Below, piece after piece: positions 1 to 5,773 of a DNA stretch of 7,699 nt; within the stretch, counting starts at the first letter, position 1, and each line of letters opens with the position of its first letter. The DNA lies in the NCBI GenBank assembly GCA_017445435.1, contig JAFSUE010000331.1, forward strand, positions 1-7,699, given 5' to 3'. Origin of the DNA: Selenomonadaceae bacterium (GTDB taxonomy: Bacteria; Bacillota; Negativicutes; Selenomonadales; Selenomonadaceae). Position numbers and translations under genes: made by a program. The notes below the pieces were generated by a model that was not told the DNA's origin, ran no database searches, and saw only the letters and a list, made by a program, of their open reading frames with translations.

Positions 1-1
1 A

Positions 2-250
2 CTGTCTGACTACTCGCGGGAACATTACAAAAGACCAAATGTAGAGTATAGAATTTTTCGCGAAGAATTTAAATTGAGTGAAGGAATAAAATATTTTCGC
101 GTAGGCGCTACAACTAATTATAATTTTGACGGTAGCTCATACTCTGATCCAGTTGATACATTTGACTGGGACATTATACCTGCTGGCAGTGTCGCTGAAT
201 ATTTGTATCAAACGGCGTACAGATTTTTGCCGCGTCATGATGAAGAATGA
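2..250 (+). CDS. C-terminal end of an unrecognised protein (5' end outside window)
   Basis: An open frame enters from the left edge and ends at TGA 248-250, giving 82 residues with no internal stop. The visible tail is rich in aromatic and acidic residues (for example VEYRIFREEF, FDWDIIPAGS, EYLYQTAYRF) and ends in a charged RHDEE. It shows no membrane segment and no motif I can name. The style resembles small exported proteins of Negativicutes, but that is an impression. Its stop overlaps the cbiG start by four bases (ATGA at 247-250), which suggests the two genes are co-transcribed and translationally coupled. I assign no function. Confidence 0.7.
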   Translation: MSDYSREHYKRPNVEYRIFREEFKLSEGIKYFRVGATTNYNFDGSSYSDPVDTFDWDIIPAGSVAEYLYQTAYRFLPRHDEE

Positions 251-1137
251 GAATCGCAATTTTAGCTTTAACTGAAAAAGGTTGTGAACTTGCTGAAAAA
301 ATTTCTGCAGGTACTGGCGGACAAATTTTTATTAAGGGGCGCGATTTTGAACGTATGAAAAATTTTGTGGAAGAAATTTTCACGAAGTTTGACGCGCTGA
401 TTTTTATTTGTGCCGCAGGAATTGCCGTCCGAATGATAGCGCCGCACATTGTCAACAAGTTGAGCGATCCCGCCGTTATCGTGATTGATGAACGCGGACG
501 GAATGTCATCAGCCTTTTAAGTGGTCACGTCGGCGGCGCTAACGATTTAACGCTGAAAATTTCCGCGCAGATTGGCGCTAATCCCGTAATTACGACGGCA
601 ACTGATGTTGAAGAAAAAATTTCCGCCGATAATTTCACGGCTAGGCTTGGACTTTTGCCTGAACCGAAAGACGCCATTAAAGCGATAAATACTGCGATTC
701 TGCGTGGCGAAGAAATTTTCTTGACGGCTGGCAATGTTCGATTGAACTTGACGCCGAAAAATTTAATTTGCGGAATTGGTTGCAAGCGCGGCGTTTCAGC
801 TGAAAAAATTTCCCGCGCAGTGAATGACGCTTGCCAGATGATAAATCAACCTGCTGAACGTATAAAATTTTTCGCAACGGTCGATATTAAACGCGATGAA
901 AAAGGGTTAATCGACTTCGTGCAGAATTTTGGACGCGAAATAAAATTTTTCACTGCCGCTGAACTTGCTGAAAAAATTTTTGAGTACAAGTTAGCTGAAT
1001 CAGATTTTGTGAAAAAAAATATCGGCGTAGGAAATGTTTGTGAAGCGGCGGCGTTAAATTGTGTCGCCCGTGCAAAATTTGCCTTGCCGAAAACTAAATT
1101 TGATGAAGTCACTGTCGCTTTAATTTGGGAATGCTAG
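247..1137 (+). CDS. cbiG: Cobalt-precorrin-5A hydrolase (CbiG)
   Basis: CbiG opens the delta-lactone ring of cobalt-precorrin-5A and releases acetaldehyde, giving cobalt-precorrin-5B, in the cytoplasmic anaerobic cobalamin pathway. The 296-residue product has the N-terminal CbiG domain with CAAGIAVRMIAP (55-66) and LLSGHVGGAN (90-99), then a C-terminal domain with GIGCKRG (176-182) and GVGNVCEAAAL (260-270). All are family hallmarks. It is shorter than the roughly 350-residue enterobacterial protein, mainly because the region between the two domains (about 130-172) is brief. The ATG start overlaps the previous stop as ATGA and has only a weak purine-rich stretch ahead of it. Its TAG stop is the first three bases of a heptamer repeat. 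No other cbi gene is in the window, so it is detached from its pathway here. The palindrome AAATTT is unusually frequent (14 by hand count). Confidence 0.93.
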   Translation: MRIAILALTEKGCELAEKISAGTGGQIFIKGRDFERMKNFVEEIFTKFDALIFICAAGIAVRMIAPHIVNKLSDPAVIVIDERGRNVISLLSGHVGGANDLTLKISAQIGANPVITTATDVEEKISADNFTARLGLLPEPKDAIKAINTAILRGEEIFLTAGNVRLNLTPKNLICGIGCKRGVSAEKISRAVNDACQMINQPAERIKFFATVDIKRDEKGLIDFVQNFGREIKFFTAAELAEKIFEYKLAESDFVKKNIGVGNVCEAAALNCVARAKFALPKTKFDEVTVALIWEC

Positions 1138-1162
1138 GGAGTAGGGAGTAGGAATTAAAAAT
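1135..1162 (+). repeat. Heptamer array A: TAGGGAG, TAGGGAG, TAGGAAT, TAAAAAT
   Basis: Four consecutive 7-base units, each starting TAG or TAA, begin exactly at the cbiG stop codon. Because 7 is not a multiple of 3, the stop triplets at 1135, 1142, 1149 and 1156 fall in all three forward frames. The same TAGGAAT unit occurs in the next spacer (1904-1910). The array also supplies a GGGAG ribosome-binding-like sequence just ahead of the permease gene. Confidence 0.75.
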
Positions 1163-1186
1163 TTAGTTGAAGATATTGAAACTATA

Positions 1187-1906
1187 ATGTGGCGTGACTG
1201 GGTAGTATTGCGCCGCCGTCTGAAAAAATTTATCTTATCGCGCCTTGTGACGCCAATTCTATATCTTGTAGCATTTGGCTGGGGATTGGGACGCAGTATC
1301 ACGCCAGAAAGTGGCACGTACCTAGACTTCCTTGTACCTGGAATAATCGCGCTGAATACAATGAACGTTAGCTATATGAGCGCAACGGCAGTTCACGGCG
1401 AAAAAGTTTATCATAAAAGTTTAGAAAATTATTTAGCCGCGCCGATTGAACCAACTGCCTTTGTCATCGGAAAAATTCTTTCAGCAGTGATACGCGCTTT
1501 TATATCGACGGCGTTAATTTTGATGATAGCGGCAATGTTCGACGCGCAATTAAAATTTTTATTCGACGCGGGAAGGATAACAGGATTTTTCGCCGTAATA
1601 TTTTTAAATTCAGTAATCTTCGCCGCCGTTGGATTCTGCGCGGCAATGTACGTAAAAACTTTTGAGGAGTTGTCGCAAGTCAACACGTACTTTTTAATGC
1701 CTATGAGTTTTCTTTGCGGAACATTTTTTTCAACGTCGCAGTTGCCTGAACTTATAAGATTTTTTATCGAAATTTTACCGCTGACACATACAAGCGAAAT
1801 GTTGCGTCACGGAGTAAATTTAACGTCGCTGACAATTTTAATTTTGTACGCGGCAATTTTATTAAAATTTTCAATCGTATCTTTCAAAAGGGAGAGGAAC
1901 TATTAG
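1187..1906 (+). CDS. ABC-2 type transporter permease
   Basis: This is an integral inner-membrane subunit of an ABC exporter of the DrrB/NodJ type (ABC-2 membrane family). The 239-residue product has about six hydrophobic segments (roughly 15-35, 46-66, 91-118, 131-155, 167-184, 212-232) and a late LPLTHTSEMLR stretch (197-207), typical of the family before the last helix. The substrate cannot be read from sequence. No ATP-binding partner lies next to it; cbiG is upstream and a lipoprotein gene downstream. The start is uncertain. ATG 1187 has no good ribosome-binding site, and the frame stays open upstream back to TAG 1142, encoding a plausible N-terminal extension (IKNLVEDIETI before MWRDW) that would begin at ATT 1154, five bases after GGGAG (1144-1148). 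I list the conventional ATG. The TAG stop is the first triplet of the next heptamer array. Confidence 0.85.
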   Translation: MWRDWVVLRRRLKKFILSRLVTPILYLVAFGWGLGRSITPESGTYLDFLVPGIIALNTMNVSYMSATAVHGEKVYHKSLENYLAAPIEPTAFVIGKILSAVIRAFISTALILMIAAMFDAQLKFLFDAGRITGFFAVIFLNSVIFAAVGFCAAMYVKTFEELSQVNTYFLMPMSFLCGTFFSTSQLPELIRFFIEILPLTHTSEMLRHGVNLTSLTILILYAAILLKFSIVSFKRERNY

Positions 1907-1978
1907 GAATTAAGAATTAAGAATGTAGAATTAAGAATTTTTTCATTACGCATTACGCATTCCTAATTCCTAATTAAA
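1904..1978 (+). repeat. Heptamer array B: two opposed 7-base arrays forming a long imperfect hairpin
   Basis: The first half (1904-1938) is TAGGAAT, TAAGAAT, TAAGAAT, GTAGAAT, TAAGAAT, starting exactly at the permease stop codon. The second half (1945-1972), read on the minus strand, is TAGGAAT twice then GCGTAAT twice. The two halves are roughly inverted: 1902-1912 pairs perfectly with 1964-1974 over 11 bases, and 1914-1917 pairs with 1959-1962 after one mismatch. Further in, pairing is patchy. Transcribed RNA could fold into a hairpin of about 70 bases, but no clean T-run follows at its base, so I do not call it an intrinsic terminator. Confidence 0.75.
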
Positions 1979-1980
1979 AA

Positions 1981-1999
1981 AGGGGAGTTGAACTAGTTG
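1981..1999 (+). promoter_or_regulatory. Ribosome-binding site AGGGGAG that fixes a TTG start
   Basis: AGGGGAG (1981-1987) lies nine bases before TTG 1997. The codons that follow give a textbook lipoprotein signal peptide with its cysteine at residue 24. No ATG lies in frame before that cysteine, so TTG is the natural start. Confidence 0.75.
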
Positions 2000-3307
2000 C
2001 AAAAAAATTTTTCTAAACTAATTCTTTTTTTGTGCTTAAGTGTCTTTACATTTTTTCTAAGCGGCTGTGGTCAAACAATAGTTATTGAAGTGCCAGACGT
2101 TTACAAGACGCCTAAATCGCCAGACGCTGAAAATGCAAAAGCTGACGTTGATGTTTACTTCGACGCCACTATTTCAATGAAAGGTTACACGACGCTTGCC
2201 GCTGGTAATGTTTACCGTACACTGCCTGATATTTTAGACGCAATCGGTACGTCAATGGGTAAGGCTAGCTTTTTCAAATTCGGTAAAGATGTTACGCCGA
2301 TTGATAACCGCGAACACAAAAAATTCAGTTCGCAAGAACCGTATATCGAACTTGTAACCGCCGTCCACAACGTGGTTGATTATGCCAATCCAGACCATTT
2401 AACTGTTATCGTGACGGATCTTTTTGAAAGTGAGGCTGACTGGAGCAACATTACTAAAAAGATTCGCGAAAAATATTTTGCCAATCACAAAGCAGTTGCA
2501 GTTATCGGCGTGAAAAATTCTTTCAACGGTGAAATTTTTGACGTAGGATTAAACGCGGCGAAGTTCAATTACAATTCCTACGACGACCCCAACAGATTCA
2601 GACCGTTTTATTTGCTGATTCTCGGTGATGAAGCGCCAGTTAAAAATTTTATGGAACGTTTCAAAGATGTTCAGACTTTAAATAATACTACGGGCTACTT
2701 GTTGTTGTCGGAAAATTTGACGGAAAAAATGATTGACTTTTCCAAAATGTCGCTTGAAGAAATTGAAATGGAAAACTTTTTCGCGGAAACAAAATTAGAC
2801 ATTGCTAGCAGAGGCGTCAGGGAATTTGGCATTGACAGTTTTTCCTCGCCCGCAATGTTCACGGTGAATTTTGATTATAAAGAACCGCTCGGCGCTTGCC
2901 AGCTGAATTTAGATGAAATGACGCAGGATGTTAGAATTTTCGCGTTGGCAGATGAAGAAAGCGGCGAATGGCAGGAACTTGAAGAAAATGACGTTAAAAT
3001 TGAAGTGGCGCCAGTTGAAGGCGAACAAAATAAATTTGCGGCAAAATATTCGATGACGCCAGATAAAAGTTTGGAGCGCGGCAAAATAAATTTCGTGCAC
3101 GCGGCGCTTGTACCTACGGCGAAAGGTTATCAACTTCCGCAATGGGTTAGAAATTGGAATATGGCAAATGTCGACGTTGCACCAGGAAATTTTGACGGCT
3201 CAAAGACAATTAATTTGATTCACGTACTGAATGCGTTGAAAGATGCAGTGTTCGATACGACGCGCCCCGCAATGATTGAATTTAATTTTGTAGTAGATGC
3301 ACGATAA
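1997..3307 (+). CDS. Lipoprotein with von Willebrand A-like domain
   Basis: The 436-residue product starts at TTG behind a strong AGGGGAG site. Residues 1-23 form a lipoprotein signal (positive start, hydrophobic core, lipobox LSGC) with acylated cysteine 24, so it should be membrane-anchored and face outside the cytoplasm. Residues 50-64 read VDVYFDATISMKG, fitting the DxSxS metal-site motif of vWA domains with Thr in place of the first Ser (D56, T58, S60). A later hydrophobic strand ending in TD (HLTVIVTD, D141) fits another conserved vWA position. The part after about residue 200 (acidic, beta-rich in appearance) I do not recognise. vWA domains generally mediate protein contacts, but no partner can be named. 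It follows the permease, probably in one transcript, and converges on larC with only a heptamer array between. The domain call rests on motifs seen by eye. Confidence 0.8.
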   Translation: MQKNFSKLILFLCLSVFTFFLSGCGQTIVIEVPDVYKTPKSPDAENAKADVDVYFDATISMKGYTTLAAGNVYRTLPDILDAIGTSMGKASFFKFGKDVTPIDNREHKKFSSQEPYIELVTAVHNVVDYANPDHLTVIVTDLFESEADWSNITKKIREKYFANHKAVAVIGVKNSFNGEIFDVGLNAAKFNYNSYDDPNRFRPFYLLILGDEAPVKNFMERFKDVQTLNNTTGYLLLSENLTEKMIDFSKMSLEEIEMENFFAETKLDIASRGVREFGIDSFSSPAMFTVNFDYKEPLGACQLNLDEMTQDVRIFALADEESGEWQELEENDVKIEVAPVEGEQNKFAAKYSMTPDKSLERGKINFVHAALVPTAKGYQLPQWVRNWNMANVDVAPGNFDGSKTINLIHVLNALKDAVFDTTRPAMIEFNFVVDAR

Positions 3308-3308
3308 T

Positions 3309-3357
3309 TAACTACTAACTACTAACTACTAACTACTAACTACTAACTAATCACTAA
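3309..3357. repeat. Heptamer array C: TAACTAC x5, then TAACTAA, TCACTAA
   Basis: Five perfect TAACTAC units (3309-3343) are followed by two variants. The array fills the whole gap between two convergent genes and its right end contains the larC stop codon (CTA at 3354-3356, TAG on the minus strand). The forward units put TAA in all three frames, and the reverse units (GTAGTTA) put TAG in all three. No hairpin or T-run is visible, so neither convergent gene has an obvious terminator here. Confidence 0.9.
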
Positions 3358-4586
3358 CCTAACCTTTGCTGTTGTTTAGTCAATGCCTCCTGCCAAATAC
3401 TTTTCAGCGGCACATTATTTTTTTCAGCAAGTCGGCGGCAATCTTCGTATTCAGGCGTAATTGAAACAATTTTTCCGTCGTACGCGCTAACCTTACATTG
3501 AACTTCGCCGAAACTTGTTTCAACCTTAGCAATTTTTCTAACGGCTTCGACGCGCTGATCAACGTTTATGACGCGAAGTCCTATAGTGGTCGTTTCCTCA
3601 AAGATGATTTTCGTACAAGCGGCTTGATGTCTGCTGTCGACAAGTACGGAAAGCATCTGCGCGGGACGATTTTTTTTCATAAAAATGGGCGTCGTCCACA
3701 CGTCAAGCGCACCTGCCGCAAAAAGTTTTTCATAAAGCCAGCCGAAAATTTGCGGGTTCATATCGTCAATATTTGTTTCAAGCTTAACAATTTGCCGCGC
3801 AGTTTGCCCTTTAAATTCGCCAAGATAAATTCTTAAAACGTTAGGAATGTCAAGATTTAAAGTTCCCGCGCCGTAGCCAATTTTTTCAGACAAAAAATCT
3901 TCGGGAAGGTCGACGCTACTTTCAGCAAGCGTGTTGATAATCGCCGCGCCTGTTGGAGTCGTCAACTCTTTTTCAGCGCCAAAACTATAAGTCTTAAAGC
4001 CTTGCAAAAGTTCAGCCGTCGCAGGAGCGGGAATTGGCATAAGTCCATGAGCACATTTAACAAATCCACTGCCAACGTTTACGCGTGAGACAAAAATTTT
4101 TTTCACTTCAAGATAATCAAGGCAAATTGCACAGCCAACAATGTCAATAATTGAATCAATAGCGCCGACTTCGTGAAAGTGAACTTCTTCAGCTGGAACA
4201 TTATGAACTTTACCTTCAGCCGCCGCTATCTTGCCGAAAATTGCCAGCGCGTAATTTTTCACCGTCGAATTAAATTCCGCCGCGTCAATAATTTTGCGAA
4301 TATCCGTCATTGTACGGTGTTCGTGATGATGTTCGTTAATGTGGTGGACGTTGGCAGGCTTATCAAAATGATCATGATGATGTTCATGTAAAAGTTTTAC
4401 GTCAAAGTATGCCGCGCCAATTCCATTTTTCGCAACGTCTGAAAATTCAAGTTCGTATTCATCGCTTAAATTTAATTTTGCAAGTTCGCCGCGCAGATAT
4501 TTTTCGGGTACGCCAAGTTGCAAGCAAGCGCCGATAAACATATTTCCGCTAATTCCCGACGCGCAATCCAAATACAAAGCCTTCAT
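3354..4586 (-). CDS. larC: Nickel pincer cofactor biosynthesis protein LarC
   Basis: LarC inserts nickel, with CTP, into the thiolated pyridinium mononucleotide made by LarB and LarE, completing the nickel-pincer cofactor used by lactate racemase LarA and relatives. The 410-residue product starts MKALYLDCASGISGNM, the family's N-terminal signature. It has a His-rich stretch at 67-90 (11 His), a conserved EEVHFHEVGAIDSIIDIVG segment (133-151), PIPAPAT (184-190), TTPTGAA (209-215) and a C-terminal domain from about 265 (LETNIDDMNPQ). In Lactiplantibacillus plantarum the gene is split and joined by frameshifting; here it is one uninterrupted frame. AAAGGAA lies about seven bases ahead of the ATG, and a TGATATAAT promoter lies further up. 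No larA, larB or larE is in view. The TAG stop lies inside a heptamer repeat. Confidence 0.95.
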   Translation of the reverse strand: MKALYLDCASGISGNMFIGACLQLGVPEKYLRGELAKLNLSDEYELEFSDVAKNGIGAAYFDVKLLHEHHHDHFDKPANVHHINEHHHEHRTMTDIRKIIDAAEFNSTVKNYALAIFGKIAAAEGKVHNVPAEEVHFHEVGAIDSIIDIVGCAICLDYLEVKKIFVSRVNVGSGFVKCAHGLMPIPAPATAELLQGFKTYSFGAEKELTTPTGAAIINTLAESSVDLPEDFLSEKIGYGAGTLNLDIPNVLRIYLGEFKGQTARQIVKLETNIDDMNPQIFGWLYEKLFAAGALDVWTTPIFMKKNRPAQMLSVLVDSRHQAACTKIIFEETTTIGLRVINVDQRVEAVRKIAKVETSFGEVQCKVSAYDGKIVSITPEYEDCRRLAEKNNVPLKSIWQEALTKQQQRLG

Positions 4587-4618
4587 AAAAAATTCCTTTC
4601 TAAATAATTTTTATGTAA

Positions 4619-4647
4619 ATTATATCATAAAATTTCTATCTCCAATG
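4619..4647 (-). promoter_or_regulatory. Probable larC promoter (extended -10)
   Basis: On the minus strand TGATATAAT (4627 down to 4619) is a perfect -10 hexamer with an extended TG. The -35 position 17 bases upstream reads CATTGG (4647-4642), a poor match, as is common when an extended -10 is present. Transcription would begin near 4612, about 25 bases before the larC ATG. An inverted repeat (4639-4663) covers the -35 position. Confidence 0.65.
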
Positions 4648-4671
4648 AAAATTTCGCTGGAGAATTTTTTT
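4639..4671 (+). terminator. Terminator-like hairpin with T-run on the + strand
   Basis: TCTCCA (4639-4644) pairs with TGGAGA (4658-4663). Inside, after one A/C mismatch, pairing resumes (T-G wobble, G-C, A-T, A-T). Two bases later come seven T's (4665-4671). This is intrinsic-terminator geometry for + strand transcription, yet the nearest + strand gene upstream ends 1.3 kb away at 3307. The same inverted repeat lies over the larC -35 region, so an operator role is an alternative reading. Confidence 0.45.
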
Positions 4672-4751
4672 GTGCTATAAATTGATGATTGAAATTTGGT
4701 TATCTAAACACAAGAAATTCTTTGATAAAATATGTTTGAATATACGTAGAC

Positions 4752-4780
4752 AAAAAAATAAATCCCAACTTGGCGCGGGA
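4752..4780 (-). terminator. Probable intrinsic terminator of the LysR-family gene
   Basis: On the minus strand, about 40 bases after the regulator's stop codon, TCCC (4780-4777) pairs with GGGA (4766-4763) around a ten-base loop, followed by TTTATTTTTTT (to 4752). The stem is short, but the T-tract is strong and the position fits. The rest of the gap (4781-4818 and 4672-4751) is AT-rich, with nothing else I can identify. Confidence 0.6.
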
Positions 4781-4818
4781 ATTTGCAAAAAATCTATTGA
4801 GTTCGCGATTTAGCTAAA

Positions 4819-5685
4819 TTAAATCAGCGCTCTAAATTGTACGGAATCTAATTTTTGAAAGACACTTTGAAAAAATTTTTTAGTCGCCTTTTGGCAAGCA
4901 CAATAATAATTTACGCTAGTTTCCGCATCTAAAATTGGCTTGTAAATGCAATTTTTTCTGTCTAATCCATTGCGAATAAAAATATCTGTCGTGAAAGACG
5001 GAAAAGCTAAAGATTCAGCAATTTCAATAAAAGTTTCGCGCTCTGTCTGCAATAAAAATTTTGCGGACGGAGCTTTTTTCTTGCATAGTTCGTACCAAAA
5101 GCCAATTTTTGAGTACAGCAAAATTTTTTCGCCGTTCAATTCTTCAAGATAGATTCCGTCCTTTTCAGTAAATTTGTGATTCGGTGGCAAGGCGATAAAA
5201 AGTTTTTCGCTACCAAATTTTTTAGCGAATAAATCTTCATCAGTCGGCTTTTCGTGAAAAACTGCCAGCTGAAATAAATTATTCCTCAAGCCGCGCAATA
5301 AATAATCGTCGGAATTCATTTCGGAAGTTATTGACGCCTCTGGAAAAATTTCCGTCAACAGCCAAATCAATTCGTTCATCGGAATGGGCGCACAACAACC
5401 GATTGAAATTGTACGATTTTTCCTTTCAAATTCGCGGACGGCGTCAAGAAAATTTTTGTTCTGTTGTAAAATTTTTTCAGCAAGTTCGGCGGCAAATTTT
5501 CCATTATCGTTTAGCGCGATAAAATTTTTTCGCCGCGTGAAAAGTTCGACGCCGATAACTTTTTCCAACTTTTTCATTGAGCGACTAAGCGCAGGTTGAG
5601 TCACGTACAAATTTTTTGCCGCTTCAGACAAAGTGCCGTACTTAGCAACGGCGACAAGTTGTTCTAAAATATAATTCTCAATCAT
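4819..5685 (-). CDS. LysR-family transcriptional regulator
   Basis: A 288-residue cytoplasmic DNA-binding regulator. The N-terminal winged helix-turn-helix is clear: GTLSEAAKNLYVTQPALSRS (17-36), then MKKLEKVIGVELFTRR (37-52). A LysR substrate-binding domain follows from about residue 92 (TISIGCCAP). The effector is unknown. The frame is open to 5760, but I choose ATG 5685: it gives the usual LysR start (MIENYILEQL), and a -10 box lies at 5726-5731, so the two upstream in-frame ATGs (5760 and 5727) would not be downstream of the start of transcription. ATG 5706 is a possible alternative. No strong ribosome-binding site precedes either. It is divergent from the hydrolase and propeller pair, the classical arrangement for a LysR regulator and its target, so control of that pair plus autoregulation is the likely role (inference). 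Confidence 0.9.
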   Translation of the reverse strand: MIENYILEQLVAVAKYGTLSEAAKNLYVTQPALSRSMKKLEKVIGVELFTRRKNFIALNDNGKFAAELAEKILQQNKNFLDAVREFERKNRTISIGCCAPIPMNELIWLLTEIFPEASITSEMNSDDYLLRGLRNNLFQLAVFHEKPTDEDLFAKKFGSEKLFIALPPNHKFTEKDGIYLEELNGEKILLYSKIGFWYELCKKKAPSAKFLLQTERETFIEIAESLAFPSFTTDIFIRNGLDRKNCIYKPILDAETSVNYYCACQKATKKFFQSVFQKLDSVQFRALI

Positions 5686-5725
5686 AATTAAATAACCAGC
5701 TTGCATTAGATTTTTATTCTTACGC

Positions 5726-5754
5726 ATTATAAAATAATTTTGTAAATTTGTACA
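5726..5754 (-). promoter_or_regulatory. Probable promoter of the LysR-family gene
   Basis: On the minus strand TGTACA (5754-5749) and TATAAT (5731-5726) are separated by 17 bases. The -10 is a perfect match and the -35 matches TTGACA at four of six positions. Transcription would begin near 5719, upstream of the chosen ATG at 5685. Confidence 0.65.
5741..5754. promoter_or_regulatory. Candidate LysR-type operator in the divergent intergenic region
   Basis: TGTAAATTTGTACA is an imperfect dyad (TGTA, six bases, TACA) of the size and AT-rich centre typical of LysR-family sites. It contains the regulator's own -35 box and lies 19 bases before the hydrolase ATG. A second dyad, ATTAT AAA ATAAT (5726-5738), covers the regulator's -10 box. 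Binding at either site could repress the regulator and affect the divergent pair. No convincing -35 for the hydrolase gene is visible, as is common for activator-dependent promoters. Confidence 0.4.
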
Positions 5755-5773
5755 GAACAATGGAGGGCGTGTA

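Noticed and set aside
3309..3357. Possible CRISPR-like or minisatellite coding array
   Set aside because: The units are only 7 bases with no spacers and there is no cas gene. The array is full of stops, so it neither codes nor resembles CRISPR.
3498..3836. Open frame of 112 codons on the + strand
   Set aside because: It lies wholly antisense to larC, has no ribosome-binding site and its translation shows no recognisable domain. It is a shadow of larC.
4173..4391. Small + strand frame ending in a Met-rich stretch
   Set aside because: The Met-rich tail is simply the reverse reading of the LarC His codons (CAT/CAC), so it is a codon artefact.
3354..4586. Possible programmed frameshift in larC, as in Lactiplantibacillus larC1/larC2
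   Set aside because: Both domains are in one continuous frame with no stop or slippery junction needed.
4712..4722. Small palindrome AAGAA-A-TTCTT
   Set aside because: Short and AT-only apart from one G/C pair. Such palindromes are expected by chance in this composition, and no promoter element is properly spaced from it.
5686..5760. Longer N-terminus for the LysR-family protein starting at 5760
   Set aside because: The extra 25 residues are not LysR-like, and they would overlap the -35 and -10 boxes of the gene's own likely promoter.
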